64,000 nucleotides of DNA from contig CAJFCJ010000070.1 in the NCBI GenBank assembly GCA_904063045.1, positions 133,502-197,501 on the forward strand. The letters are read 5' to 3'. Below the pieces are notes generated by a model. The model was not told where the DNA came from. It made no database searches and saw nothing but the letters and a program-made list of their open reading frames with translations. This document shows positions 11,315-22,110 of this stretch, one piece after another. Position numbers and translations under genes: made by a program. Source of the DNA: Dimorphilus gyrociliatus. Its lineage: Eukaryota > Annelida > Polychaeta > Dinophilidae. Position 1 is the first letter of the stretch. Every line of letters begins with the position of its first letter.

Positions 11315-12492
11315 TGGGTTCTAATTTTATGAATCATTTATATACATCTGTGAAAATGATACCGGATACAAATTATCAGATTGATGCAAAGTTTTGCAGT
11401 AAAGGAAAGACATATGCAAAATCTGGAATGCATGAATCATTGGTTGTCAAATGTGATGAAGTGTATTCTGGTAAGTATTTCCTTTTTCACCTCTACTTGG
11501 AAGGATCAAGTTCAAAGAGAACAATAGATATAAATGAACTCTATATGTATGCTAAATTATTGAATAAGGCAAAAACTCATGGTAAATTTTAAAAATCATT
11601 TTTTTGATAATATTAATTCTTTACCTGTTCAACAGTTTCCTTAACAACTTATAAAAATGTTATTAAAAAGATTATAAGAGACGGAAGTGACGTCAGTACA
11701 GATATATTAAATATTATGCAAGATGCAGTATATTATTTATCTTCTTCATTATTGGAAGATGTAAATATTGAAATAGAAATATTAACTGATTTAATCTACT
11801 TAAATACAATTTGCATATCTTGTATGTAAAAATTCTTTGTCTTTAATTCAGCTTTTAAAATTTATTCATATTTTTTTCCAGGCTCTAATGAAGGCATTGC
11901 TGCTGATGATGAAACTGTAGAAATTACAGATTATTTTAAAAATGAAATTGTAACTACAAAAATAAAGGGAGATTTTTTATCACAACATACAACTTGTGGA
12001 ACTTTTAACACTGTATTCTCAAAATATTTAAAACTTTTATCTTTAAGGAAAAGACCAATTTTTGAAATTGAACTTTCTGCAACAACAATTGCATCAAAAG
12101 AATGTTTGTAAATCGTGTTTATTTCTCTAAAATTTCCTATATTTATTTTCTTAAATTTTCTTTTAAAAGATGATCCTAGAAGAAATGAATTGGAAATATG
12201 TGAAATACAATCTTCAGAGCTTGTTTTAAATCTTACAAGTTTGCCAAGGCCACAAAATGATAATTTCTTTATGGTAAAACATTCATCTGAGATTGAAGAT
12301 GATCAGGCAGTGATAGTTAATAAAAAAGAGCTATTAAATGGAAATTTAAAACTCTGTGATGAGATACAACTGCCAGAAAAGAATGCATTTTTCAAAAACG
12401 AAAAATTTTTCAATTGCTCAACAACTTTTGAAGAGATTCAAGTTTTTAATACTAATATACACTTGAGATCATCTGTGCATGTCTATGTTTAA
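11315..12492 (+). CDS. Uncharacterised four-exon gene with a galactose-binding-like domain, 5' partial
   Basis: Four exons joined by short introns: 11315-11581, 11636-11821, 11882-12103 and 12170-12492 (stop). All phases agree and every intron is GT-AG (54, 60 and 66 bp). Exon 1 ends a domain resembling the fucolectin/F5-8 type C fold: SLVVKCDEVYSGKYFLF, then INELYMYA, corresponding to the family pattern C....G+Y+.+.......L.L.E+.VY. Exons 2-4 (about 240 residues) are polar, with scattered Cys and potential N-glycosylation sites (NLTS, NCST), and match nothing I know. No membrane segment or signal peptide is visible, but the 5' end lies at or beyond the N gap. Likely extracellular or secreted. 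The splice model is well supported; the function is not. Confidence 0.6.
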
Positions 12493-12514
12493 AATTTTTG
12501 AATATGTGTTATTG

Positions 12515-12680
12515 GGATATGTAAATGCATTGTTTAACCCTACCCCTAACCTAGCCCTTGTCTCTCTCTAACCTTTTTGAATACCCCTAAGCCCTTAGAT
12601 GAAAGCCCTCTATTACAAATCAATAGCTACTTTACTCCTAACCATTTTTCAACCCAAAACCCTTAGGGGAAATTGGGAAC
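12515..12680. mobile_element. MITE remnant with telomere-like core
   Basis: Carries TTTAACCCTACCCCTAACCT, the CTAACCTTTTTGAATACCCC block and TTAGATGAAAGCCC in the same order as the intact MITEs at 3653 and (inverted) 19025. The ends are eroded and no target-site duplication was found. Confidence 0.6.
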
Positions 12681-13005
12681 TAAAACAGTATCACCTATTT
12701 TTAATTTTAACAATCCTGATCTGCTCATACTTTCAAAACTTGATGTCTGTCTCATTCTTCTCATACATAATTTTCCTTCAGTATTTATATATAATATTAT
12801 CATACTTTTCATAATCTAAAAATTACTGTTCACCTTCACCTCCCTTTATAACCCTAAATTTTATTGAAGAAAACATTATATGACAATTTTTCCACAAGGA
12901 TATCATTTGTTGAATATAATCGATTGTCAACAGTCATTAAAAGTGATTATTCATAAAATAGACATTTTAAGATATTAATTGACCTTTATTTTTTGTACAC
13001 TCTTG

Positions 13006-14690
13006 TCAAGTTTCATTTTTACAATGTTTAGACATTTCCATTGAGCTAACAAAACTATATGTTCTACTGGAAAGCTTTTTAATTGGAAATTTTGAAGATT
13101 GGCGCCATGTATAAATTATACCACCAAAAATTCCAATGAGAATACAAATAGCAATTATTAAGCCAATGCCAAGTCCAATTTTTAAACCAGTTCTATCATC
13201 AGAAGTCACAATCTTTGTGTTTATATCTAATGAAAACTGTACACAAGTTTAAGATATTAGATAGAAAAGATAAGAGCTCAATAGATAATAAGAGAATAGA
13301 TAATATAAGAGTAGAGATTTATACCTTTTATCAGATCAGTTTGGCATACAAAGGGAAAGATATTTTCAGAGCAAATATGGCTTCTCCGATGGCCATACAA
13401 AGAAGTACATAATGTCACACAATGTCCTTCTCTGTCATCAATATGATAAAAATATCAAAAACCTAAGTGATTTCCATTTTCCCAAATATAATTACCACTA
13501 TTTCCTCTCTTTAGGCCAATCCATAATCCCTCCATAAAATTAGGTAATTATTTTGTGGCATATTTTTCAATGAAAAAATTTTCTTCAAATGATGTTACTT
13601 CTGCTAAAGTGCCATTAATTCTTCTGCAAAATGCTTTTCAAAATTTACAAATATTTTCATTTCAAATACAAAACATTTATTATCAAACACTTTCCAAATG
13701 CCAGATTGAGAAAGTTTTGTGGGACAATGTCCTCATTCTGGGCTAGGAGTTGTTGGATAAGGCAGTTTTGGAACTTTGCATATGTAACCTGATGTTGAAT
13801 GGCTATCACTACACAAGCGTCTCCTCCAGGAGCCAGATGTTTCTTGATGCCCACCATTATAAAGCACAACACATTTGCCCTGTTTATGACCAGTCCTGCT
13901 CCAAAATTGAAATGTTAGAGGAGTGTTATCCATCCAGTTATATGGACAGCCATAGTCTTTCCAAAATAGACCAATCTTCAAACTAACAGTATTTGGATAT
14001 CTTTTAGCCATCATAGCTAGCCAAACTTGTTCTGAAAGGTCCTTAATACTGACCAGTCTGCTTTTGCTCCAGCCTTTTCGAATACATCCATGAAGTGCTT
14101 CTTTAAATGAGTTGGTTTTGTGTTCATCAAACAGATAGCAATAACTGCCATGACTGATCCACTTTTCACTATTAGGGCAAAGTCCATGAACAGAAGAGGT
14201 TGTCAGTGGAATGCCAGCTTGTATTTTACATATACTTTCAAGCTTTGTGCTACAAGGAAAGCCTTTCCATTTTCCATTTGGTGAAAGAGCCACACAGTGA
14301 TCTTCATCTCCAGGATATACATCCCAAATTGTAAAACCACTGTTGTATGATCACTCCAGTTATATAAGTCTGTAGCATTATTCCTATACATTCCAATCCA
14401 AATGTGATAATGTAGTCCTTCATTTAATGACATAGAATGAACAGAAGCCAAATTCATTTCCTAAAAAGTGTAACACTTAATAGAAAATAATTGTTAATAA
14501 ACAATCAATTGATTTACCTGATTTTTACAGGAATTTAAAGATTCTTTCCAGGTTTTCTTGTCTTTTTGTATACTATAACATCCATCCCCTAGAAATTCTC
14601 CTTTCTGACAAATTGTTTTCTTTGGAGGGGTTGTAGATGTCAAATTAATTTGATCTGAGTTCAAATATATAATTAAAAGCAAGTCAACAA
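13006..14690 (-). pseudogene. Membrane-anchored multi-C-type-lectin gene, damaged
   Basis: Three successive C-type lectin domains, then a transmembrane helix. CTLD1 spans 14640-14230 with an intron at 14461-14517 (57 bp) between SCKNQ and EMNLASVHS, and shows the WIG motif. CTLD2 (14180-13770) reads CYLFDEH, AMMAKR, WMDN and CVVLYNGG. CTLD3 (13745-13330) shows NKCFVFEMK, FCRRINGTLAEVTSFEEN and GLWIGLKRG. The last exon holds LKIGLGIGLIIAICILIGIF, a 20-residue helix, and a short basic tail. The layout resembles mannose-receptor-type proteins. Lesions: a 1-nt frameshift in CTLD1 near 14340, TGA between CTLD2 and CTLD3 (about 13745), a 1-nt loss in an A-run near 13633, and two later in-frame stops. 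The homopolymer lesion could be an assembly error, but the set argues for a pseudogene. Confidence 0.7.
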
Positions 14691-14786
14691 AGGTCTAAAA
14701 TCCTAATCTTAAAATACATTAAAAGAAGGACAACTCAAAAACATGTTTTTGTGATAAGCTTTACATGTAATGGTATATACCTTTCT

Positions 14787-14884
14787 GGATAAGACAGAAA
14801 GCATCCCCAAATGCATTGTTTAACCCTAACTTTAACCTAGCTCTTGTCTCTGCCTAACCTTTGAGGACATTTTCTGCTAGCCCC
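14787..14884. mobile_element. Short MULE-type MITE
   Basis: 98-bp deletion form: left end GGATAAGACAGAAAGCATCC, right end (reverse complement) GGGGCTAGCAGAAAATGTCC. Near-perfect 9-bp target-site duplication TACCTTTCT / TACCTTTCC at 14778-14786 and 14885-14893. The core keeps AACCCTAACTTTAACCTAG. Confidence 0.75.
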
Positions 14885-14893
14885 TACCTTTCC

Positions 14894-15312
14894 AGATACT
14901 GCATACATAGCCTCTTCAAACTGAACGGTCACTTTCTTTCCAAACACCTGCTGTTAAACTTTGATAAGGGACTGCATTAGTTGACAGGAAATCATAATTC
15001 TGAATGAATTTGACATTAGTGTAACAAATTACAACAAAGACATTGATTATATATACAATGAAAATTAATAAATAAATTTTGCTAATAATTTTCACAAATA
15101 TGATAATTTTCTATAATTTTTTTCAGTATTACATAAATATAACTCTTTCTTCATGGAAATTTAGACAAAAAAAACCAATTTAAAACAAAGATAACATTTT
15201 TGGGGTGTTTTCAAAATTGGCATATCAGAATTTACAGTGTCCGGGTATTATAGGCCTTGACTTTATACATATATATGAAAAATTAATAATTATTATCCTT
15301 ATCTCTGTTTAG
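14894..15312. other. No supported gene; intron-like sequence
   Basis: AT-rich, ending in a good 3' splice site (CTCTGTTTAG at 15303-15312) for the GPCR exons that follow. The exons expected upstream (LRR and TM1-4) are not found here. Confidence 0.5.
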
Positions 15313-16117
15313 ATGTATTTTTCAAAAAGTCCAATCTGCTGTACTTTACATATAACGAGTGAAGAAGCCAAAGGATGGGGTTTTTCATTCATAGTTTTCG
15401 GCCTATTAATATCACTAATTTGCATAATAATTTTAATATTTTATATTAAAATATGGAAGCAAACTTTAGATAGAAAGAGATTAATTAATAGAAATCAATT
15501 TAAAACTCAACAAAAGAAACTCAAATTTAATGCTTTTATCATTGTTGCTACAAATTTATGTTGTTGGTTTCCAATCTCCTTGTTAGGTAATTCAAACAAA
15601 CAAATAAACAAACGTCTCTTGAACGATCCTTTGTTCAGGAATATATTCTGTACTCTTTCATTTGGTGTTGAAGAAGGAAATCTATATTATGTTTGTTGTT
15701 GTCATCCTACCATTAAATTCAATCATCAATCCCTTTATATACACTTTAAGGGATGTGAAATTGTATTATGAAAGGAATCAGGCTAAACTCAAGAAACATA
15801 TGTAAAGTATTCAGGGAAACAGTTTTTCCAGATACGTAGGCCTAATAATTTACTCTTTTTCTCTCTTTCATAGAGAACAACAAGTTAATTATGCAATAAC
15901 AGTAAATCTTGAAGAATGTAAACATTTTGAAGAGAAAATGTTTTCAATTCATTCATTTATTCTTCTATTCAAAAAAGGTTTGCAATGGATGAGAGAAAAT
16001 GAAAAATCACTGCTGCGCAATACAACAACAACGTCCGTTGAATTATTAAAGAAATCTTTGCCGTTTTATTTCCTTTCAAATATTTTTCAAATTACAAACA
16101 TCTCTGCAAAGGATTAG
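15313..16117 (+). CDS. LGR/GRL101-like GPCR, C-terminal exons (TM5-TM7 and tail), 5' truncated
   Basis: Three exons: 15313-15586, 15639-15801 and 15874-16117, with introns of 52 and 72 bp and consistent phases. Exon 1 holds the end of extracellular loop 2 (SKSPICCTLHI), TM5 (GWGFSFIVFGLLISLI), a basic third loop and TM6 with CCWFPISLL. Exon 2 supplies TM7 with ILPLNSIINPFIY, a canonical NPxxY motif. Exon 3 is an acidic and basic cytoplasmic tail ending at TAG 16115-16117. The exon borders match those of the paralogues at 49.8 and 24 kb. No ligand-binding half or TM1-4 lies upstream, so either the 5' half was lost or the window holds a gene fragment. The exons themselves carry no lesion. Confidence 0.75.
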
Positions 16118-16393
16118 AATTGCGATCTCACATAATAAAACATTGACAAACTAAACAAAATATTTTCTTTAGATTCGGATCAGGTAGCCAGACTACTCGG
16201 TTTTTCGGTATTATTCTTAAAATCTTACAAGTTACAAATTTTTTAATATTCAATTTAAAATATTCTAATGCTGTTGCTACTAAGCCAGAAATTCTGGCCT
16301 CGATATCGATTTGTGACCTCCGAGTTCTACAAGGCATAGGCCTAATGTATAAATACAGCAGCCTTCCATTTCTATTTTTGAATTATTCAGGTT

Positions 16394-16691
16394 GGAGCGT
16401 GAAGATTATCTAATCAAACCTTTGGCAGTTGTATATTATAATGGTTTCATTCTTGTTGTCCCTTCCAAGAAATATGTTGTAAGTTGACGGCAACGACGAT
16501 GCCGACGTCGGTTCTTGGACTTATAGCACAAATGATATAAATCTTATGTTAAACTGGATTTGGAAATGTACGAAAATAAGGACTTTGAGATTGTCGACAG
16601 TAATGTTGTTCATCCAGAGAAAAAGTATCCGTGCTGTCCCGAATTGTATGTTAGCTTAAAGTATACTATTCAACTTGGACGAAAAGTGTGA
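16394..16691 (+). pseudogene. Nicotinic acetylcholine receptor-like fragment
   Basis: Pieces of the ligand-binding domain in order: LAVVYYNGFILVVPSKKYVV (loop E region), then in another frame GSWTYSTNDINLM (family FGSWTY), then NKDFEIVDSNVVHPEKKYPC followed by C-PELY, giving the adjacent cysteines of loop C found in alpha subunits. The Cys-loop FPFD segment expected between the first two pieces is missing, a frame change separates the second and third, and TGA at 16689 ends it. No channel helices follow. A relic. Confidence 0.75.
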
Positions 16692-17336
16692 CCTACTTTA
16701 AATGTACTACCATTTTTCTTTTTGAATAAACAATATATCTATTAGTTTGAAAGTATTTGGCATATAAATTAATTAATAGATTTTATCCGTCAGCCATTAT
16801 TATATTGTTAATTTCCTCTTATAGATTATATTGTATTCCAACTACAGTAGCGACATCTCTATTCCTATAATACAAACAGTTTGGAATTACCTAACAAATC
16901 CAATTGAATAGACATATTTATTGTTTATATATATATTATGGAATAAGAAATATGAAATGTTAAATAATAGATTTATATAAGCAAAAGAAAAGACTTAAGC
17001 ATTAAAACCCACAAAACCATTCAATAAATGCCTTTGGTCAAATTTAATTGAACAAATAATCATATATTTTATGATGTTTTGCCGTCCAATCAAAAATTCT
17101 CCATTTTGAATGAATAGGAGGAATTTGAGCATAAGCGTTCCCTTTAAAACGATTATATTCTGATCTTTGATAAACTTCTTCAAATTTTCCATCTGCTGTT
17201 TAGAAGCGGCGAAGCAGATGAAGCATTTCAACTTTCCTTCATTAGTCATATTCTGTTAATGCAAATTATTCGTTGAACTAACCCTTGAAATTAAATTAAT
17301 AACCACGTGGTTATTGGACCATTCATTTAAATAATA
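16692..17336. other. No supported gene
   Basis: AT-rich. A minus-strand open frame at 16995-17249 and an overlapping shifted frame are somewhat protein-like, but I recognise no family. Confidence 0.4.
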
Positions 17337-18305
17337 TTACTCGACCAAAGCGACATCTACATTTCTAGAAGAAATCCTCCCCATAATATTTTTATAGAAT
17401 GTTTTTGTTTGAATTCTTATAGAGGATTTAGTATAGCCGTGAACCAGCGGGTTTACTGTTGAATTTGAAGCCATAATCGCCGTAAATGAATCAAATAGTA
17501 ATATAAACTGGGAATCAGAAAGAGTATATTTCATTCCTTGTCGATTGTAATGAATGACAATTAATACGGCTGATAAACTCCAAAACAAACAATTCATTAT
17601 CAATAGACATGTTAAAACTGGTATACTACTGCCTTTAGATTCTAAATTAACGGCGTTCACTCTATCAGAAATTCTTTTTCTGTGTCTTCTGATCGCTTGA
17701 AGAATGGGAATGTAGAGTAAAAGGCTTGCAAATGAACTCGGTAACACTGTACTAAACGACCAAAAGTGAAGATAAGAAAATGAGAAAACTCTTAAAATAT
17801 CGCATTGAAAACTATCATTCCTATTCAAACTTAATTCGTAACGATTCCAACCTAAAACCGGAAGTGAACAAACAAAAACGTTAAAGAACCATATAGCAGA
17901 GAGTAGGATAAAAGCCCTTCTAGTTGTCCATAGTTTAGAGAAGGTTAACGGTTTTACAACTGCCATAAACTTTTCAAATGTGATTAGAGTCAATGTAAAA
18001 CAGGAGATTGAAACTACAAAGAAAATAACTTGAAATCCGCAAAGACAACTGTAATAGCTTATATCATAATTATGCAGAATTATGAATATGAGTAACGTCA
18101 TTGAATATAAGATATCGGTAAATGTCAATGCAGTCACACCAAAGTTATGTAATTTCCATAAATCTTTATTAACCGTATGAATTATTATTAAATTACTGTT
18201 TAAAAGTAGGCCAATAATTTGAGCGCAACCAGAAAATATCGATATATAAATGCTCACGTACGCCATCTTTATTAATCTACAATTTTTTGATAGAAAAAGA
18301 AGCAT
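17337..18305 (-). CDS. Rhodopsin-class (class A) GPCR, single exon, orphan
   Basis: Uninterrupted frame of 322 residues from ATG at 18305 to TAA at 17339-17337 (a second ATG lies 17 codons on). Seven hydrophobic segments. TM1 has LLLNSNLI (the conserved N), TM2 LTFTDILYS (conserved D), a Cys before TM3 (YSCLCGF) and a Cys in loop 2 (FQCDI) form the usual disulfide pair. The TM3 end is EKF in place of E/DRY, TM6 has NCLFWSLS without the CWxP motif, and TM7 is NSTVNPLVHGY. Position 7.43 is not lysine, so it is not an opsin. GWNRYE in loop 2 recalls adenosine or opsin-type receptors, but I cannot assign a ligand. Basic third loop and C-terminus fit a plasma-membrane receptor. Intact, unlike most neighbours. 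Confidence 0.85.
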   Translation of the reverse strand: MLLFLSKNCRLIKMAYVSIYISIFSGCAQIIGLLLNSNLIIIHTVNKDLWKLHNFGVTALTFTDILYSMTLLIFIILHNYDISYYSCLCGFQVIFFVVSISCFTLTLITFEKFMAVVKPLTFSKLWTTRRAFILLSAIWFFNVFVCSLPVLGWNRYELSLNRNDSFQCDILRVFSFSYLHFWSFSTVLPSSFASLLLYIPILQAIRRHRKRISDRVNAVNLESKGSSIPVLTCLLIMNCLFWSLSAVLIVIHYNRQGMKYTLSDSQFILLFDSFTAIMASNSTVNPLVHGYTKSSIRIQTKTFYKNIMGRISSRNVDVALVE

Positions 18306-18784
18306 CAAACCAAACAAAACTACATTATAGCAATGATTATAAAAATGAATAATAAATATTTATCATTTGCTCAACGCTGATTGGCTGAATAATAAAATAT
18401 CCCTATAGTAGTTTATTATTTATATATTTAGTATCTGCGTCAGAGTAAAGACTCTTTAACCTTCATCTTTCGACTACTAATTGGATGAAAGCTCTCAAAA
18501 ACAGGGAACAAATTGTATAGATTGATAAAAATAACTGGGAGGAATGAGATACCTATCTATTTATTTCTTACCAAAGGCTATTCCATCAAAGGGTGTTTTT
18601 AAAATCTGAATGTCCTACATTGTATATATTGAATAGACAGTTTGGCAGTAATTTTGTCCGCAATTTTCATAAATATGAAAGATTGATTATGATTTCTACC
18701 ATTAAATTGTCATTCAAAATGTCGGCCATTGAAAGCTGGTTCAATCTCTAAATCTAATAGAATATATAATAAGAGGCTGTTGGA

Positions 18785-19390
18785 AAGATGATTAAGGAGT
18801 TGGGATATAGAAAAACCTATACAAAATAGACCCCATGTGATCGTAAAGGGTTAATAGAATGAGGTGAAGGTGAGCCATTGTTGTTCTTAGCTACTCCAAG
18901 ATAGAAAAGAAGACTTTTTGGAAAAAACAGTTACTGGAGATGAAACTGGGTTACATCTTTATGATCCAGAATCAAAGAGGGCTTCTTTGACCTATATGAA
19001 GACCCTGCAAAGGCTAAGAAAACCGGGGCCGACAGAAAACGTCCCCAAATGAGATTTTTGAAAAATGGTTAGGAGGGGTAAAGTAGCTTTTGATTTATAG
19101 TTAGGGGGGGTTCCATCTAAGGGTTAGGAGCAATCAAAAAGGTTAAGGAGAGACAAGGGCTAGGTTAGGGTTAGGGTTAAATCATGAATTTGGGGACGTT
19201 TTCTGTTGTATCCAAGAAAACCATTACATAGTCATCATATTGAAGCATATTGACTGGCAGTCTTTATACTATGTTTTGGATAACTAAATCGTATCGTTCA
19301 TCAATTCTTTAGCTTGTCATAAACTGTTCAAGTTTTGTTTTTCTTTTAAAATGGCTGCCTCTCTTTTACTCCAATTGAACGAATGACTTA
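18785..19390 (+). pseudogene. Mariner transposase relic with a nested MITE
   Basis: KELGYRKTYTK then TVTGDETGLHLYDPESKRAS match the mariner pattern ELGYRKV.. and VTGDETW..HYDPESKR; the Asp of GDET is the first catalytic residue. The frame is cut after LQRLRKP by the MITE at 19025-19213 and continues weakly downstream. Stops and shifts are frequent. Confidence 0.7.
19025..19213. mobile_element. MULE-type MITE with telomere-like interior
   Basis: 189 bp. Left end GGGGCCGACAGAAAACGTCC, right end (reverse complement) GGATACAACAGAAAACGTCC, with a perfect 9-bp target-site duplication AAGAAAACC at 19016-19024 and 19214-19222. The interior has TTAGGGTTAGGGTT. The ends match those of the coding MULE at 36.5 kb (CGACAGAAAACGTCC). 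Confidence 0.92.
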
Positions 19391-19399
19391 TCCTAAAAT

Positions 19400-19905
19400 A
19401 TATCATCATCTCTTTCTCCTACATTTCAAAATGACTTATGAATATTTGATTAAATTATTTTTACAAGATAATTGCTTTTCACTTTTCTCATTTGTCTTTA
19501 TTAATTATTCAATTTTTAATTTAACCAATTCCAAGTCATAGTCAGTTGATGGAATCCTTTATATAGGTCATAATCTAATTCCAATTGATTAATGATTTTC
19601 ATCTAGTATGATAACCTTCTCCTTTTTCAAAGTTCTACTTATGGAGCTCATACCAATCACAACAAACTGCAATTTGCTAATGATACTGGAAGATGTCTGT
19701 GAAATAGATTTTCAAAATAGTGAAAAAAAAACTGTATATATATAGGCCTAATTGTTTATTCAATGTGTCTTTTTAAAAGTTGTCTCCAAATCTAATAGAT
19801 GGCACTAGTAGTTTTCTTTGTATAACTTGAATTAAATTAATGAAACTCTGTCTGCAAAACATTCCAATAAATTCCAATATTGCGACCAAGTACAGTTGTT
19901 GTGAA
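19400..19905. other. No supported gene
   Basis: AT-rich without recognisable coding or repeat content. Confidence 0.4.
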
Positions 19906-19908
19906 CTA

Positions 19909-20529
19909 TCAAATGTAAATTGAATTTCTTCTTAGGAATTCTTTTAAAAAATCAATAAAAATAAATTTAAATGGCGTTTTTAATTTGAATATTTTCAAAT
20001 TAGAAAAACATGTCGATATTTGATTTTCATTGTTTAAAATTTCATTTAAAAATCTATTTTCCAAATCATAAAATATATCTGGATTTATAATTTCTAAATG
20101 TTGTAGATTTTTACATTTTTTTAAAAGTTTCCCACAATTCAAATTTCAGTATCTTTATCATTGGAGATGATGAAATTAGCCATCAAAAATATATAAAATC
20201 CTATTACCAGGATTAGATTTTGGTGAAAAAATAAATATTTTATTGTTGAGTAGTTTCTTAAGAAAATATCCAAATTGTTTATAATTTGAATTTGAATTAT
20301 TTAACAATACAATTGAATTTAAATTTCTACTCCAATTATTTATGATTGTTTCATTTAAAAATTGTTTACAAAATATTGATAATCCTCCATTAGAGCATAT
20401 AAAATATTTCAAATTTTCGCATCTGTTCAAGAATTGTCTGACAAACTTTTTCGATGAAATATTTTCACACAAATTGAATTTTATAAAAATTAATAATTTG
20501 GGTTCAACCATTTTTCTCAGCTCAACCAA
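19909..20529 (-). pseudogene. LRR-type protein fragment, frame broken
   Basis: Two minus-strand frames, 20529-20176 and 20142-19909, read as leucine-rich-repeat-like sequence: FLNRCENLKYFICSN, NLNSIVLL, then KLLKKCKNLQHLEIIN and FSNLKIFKLK, with the CxNL spacing of F-box/LRR proteins. Stops lie between them (around 20175-20143), where a shifted frame carries the bridging residues. No F-box is visible. Probably a decaying gene or a piece of one. Confidence 0.45.
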
Positions 20530-20638
20530 TTGAAAAATAGTTTTTCCCTATTGAATATTTTGAAGGAAATTCAAACAATAGCAAACAATTGAAATCCCAA
20601 AAAACATAAAAGTAAGAAAAGGTCAGATTATATATAGA

Positions 20639-20639
<1 letters not shown>

Positions 20640-20671
<32 letters not shown>

Positions 20672-20672
20672 A
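20640..20672. repeat. (TA)n microsatellite
   Basis: About 33 bp of alternating T and A, close to the Tc1 element. Similar TA runs occur at 24030-24048, 25860-25885 and 36200-36217. Confidence 0.9.
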
Positions 20673-20697
20673 GTACAAGGATATAAATAGCATTATA

Positions 20698-21596
20698 CAG
20701 TGCATGACAATGACTTATAGCCACCTGTTTTATTTTTATATTTTTTCCTAAAATTTTTGTTTTGTAGAATTTCCAAATAACAATTAGAGGAAATGTTTTA
20801 GACATTTGAAATATTCCATGCAGATGAAAATTCTGCTTCAAATATTTTTATTTTGTGTTTTCTGTACAATGAAAGTTTTACTCTATATACAAAATCAAGA
20901 CATTAATTTATAGCCAGGGATAAAAAAAATAAGGAATATTTTTTATTTAATAATCTCAAGGGTATCCTTGCTTTTCTAACACTCCTGGTCTCTTTGGAGA
21001 CATGAATTGGTGCATTATCCTGTTGCAAGATGCAATCATTGCCATACAAGGCATGTGCACCAGGTATTATGTGATTATCAATCACATCAGTAAATTTTGT
21101 TGAATTTCATGTTCTTTTCTACAATCTTTAGATGTAACTCTCCCACCATTGATATCCCTCCCCATACCATGAAAGACCCCTGTTTGAAATTTCTGTTGGA
21201 GAACCACCTCTCTTCTTTCCTGATATCATGTAGTAATAATCTAGCCCATCAGGACTATCCAAATTCCATTTCTTTTCATCAGTGAAAATAATCTTATTCC
21301 ACTCTTGATAATTATGGAACTAATGGGCATAGCTTAATCTGGCATCTCAATTCCTGTTTTTAATTTTTGGTATTTGGTTCATTTTTTTGTATTTTAGAGA
21401 CATTATGTTCAAAACTCTCTGAATTGTTCTGACACTTCCTCCTAGTCCTGCCCATTCCTTTATTTTTCTGGCACCAATGGCCTTATTTGAACCAGCATCT
21501 CGAATTTTTGCTCATATGGAGTGTGAATTCTTTTCTGAAAATTAATGGAAAAAAAAAAAGAAAAAGCAGGTGGCTATAAGTCATTATCATGCACTG
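20698..21596 (-). mobile_element. Tc1-family DNA transposon, internally deleted
   Basis: 899 bp with near-perfect terminal inverted repeats (CAGTGCATGACAATGACTTA and onward through TAGCCACCTG) and TA duplications at 20696-20697 and 21597-21598. On the minus strand a transposase relic reads KEWAGLGGSVRTIQRVLN, WNKIIFTDEKKWNLDSPDG and DCILQQDNAPIHVSKE; the last two hold the first and second catalytic Asp of the DDE fold. Typical elements are 1.3-1.7 kb; the N-terminal part and the end of the catalytic domain are missing and stops interrupt the frame. Dead but clearly delimited. Confidence 0.88.
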
Positions 21597-21599
21597 TAT

Positions 21600-22110
21600 A
21601 TTAATTTACTTCTTTTTCCATTGATTCTTCTGATTTTTCTTAAGCTACAAGAGGTTTTTTAACGAATTCCCTCTCTGTTTGCTTATGAATTTCTGTCTTA
21701 TTTCTCATTTAGGCAATCATTATCAAGATCATCCTCAGTTTCCTTATTATGCTCTCTCACTCAAATGTACAGTTTTACTCTAACCCTAACACTAACCCTA
21801 ACCCTTGTCACTTTTTGTCTATGCACATTATTCTGCTATCATTTCAACTTGGAAGTTCAACTTTAACCTGAGGATATAAAATTATATTACATGTTTTAAA
21901 CTTATCTCTTTTCTCGGCCCTAATAACCTAACCATTCGAGTCTTTTCTTCCAACTTGATTTTGCAACTTGGCTAAAACTGCCTTCAAATAATTTTAAAAC
22001 TAAAACTGCTAGTGATTATTCACATTCCTCATATTGTTAACTGGATTCCCTAGTAGTTTACTTATAACCCTGAAATATAGATTTCATATTTCTAAACATT
22101 TTAATAACCA
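21600..22110. other. No gene; contains a telomere-like run
   Basis: At 21778-21810 the sequence CTAACCCTAACACTAACCCTAACCC occurs inside AT-rich DNA, possibly another eroded MITE core. Nothing else is recognisable. Confidence 0.4.

Noticed and set aside
17337-18305. Opsin identity for the intronless GPCR
   Set aside because: The retinal-binding lysine of TM7 is absent.
19060-19180. TTAGGG repeats as a chromosome end or fusion point
   Set aside because: They lie inside a 189-bp MITE with its own 9-bp duplication.
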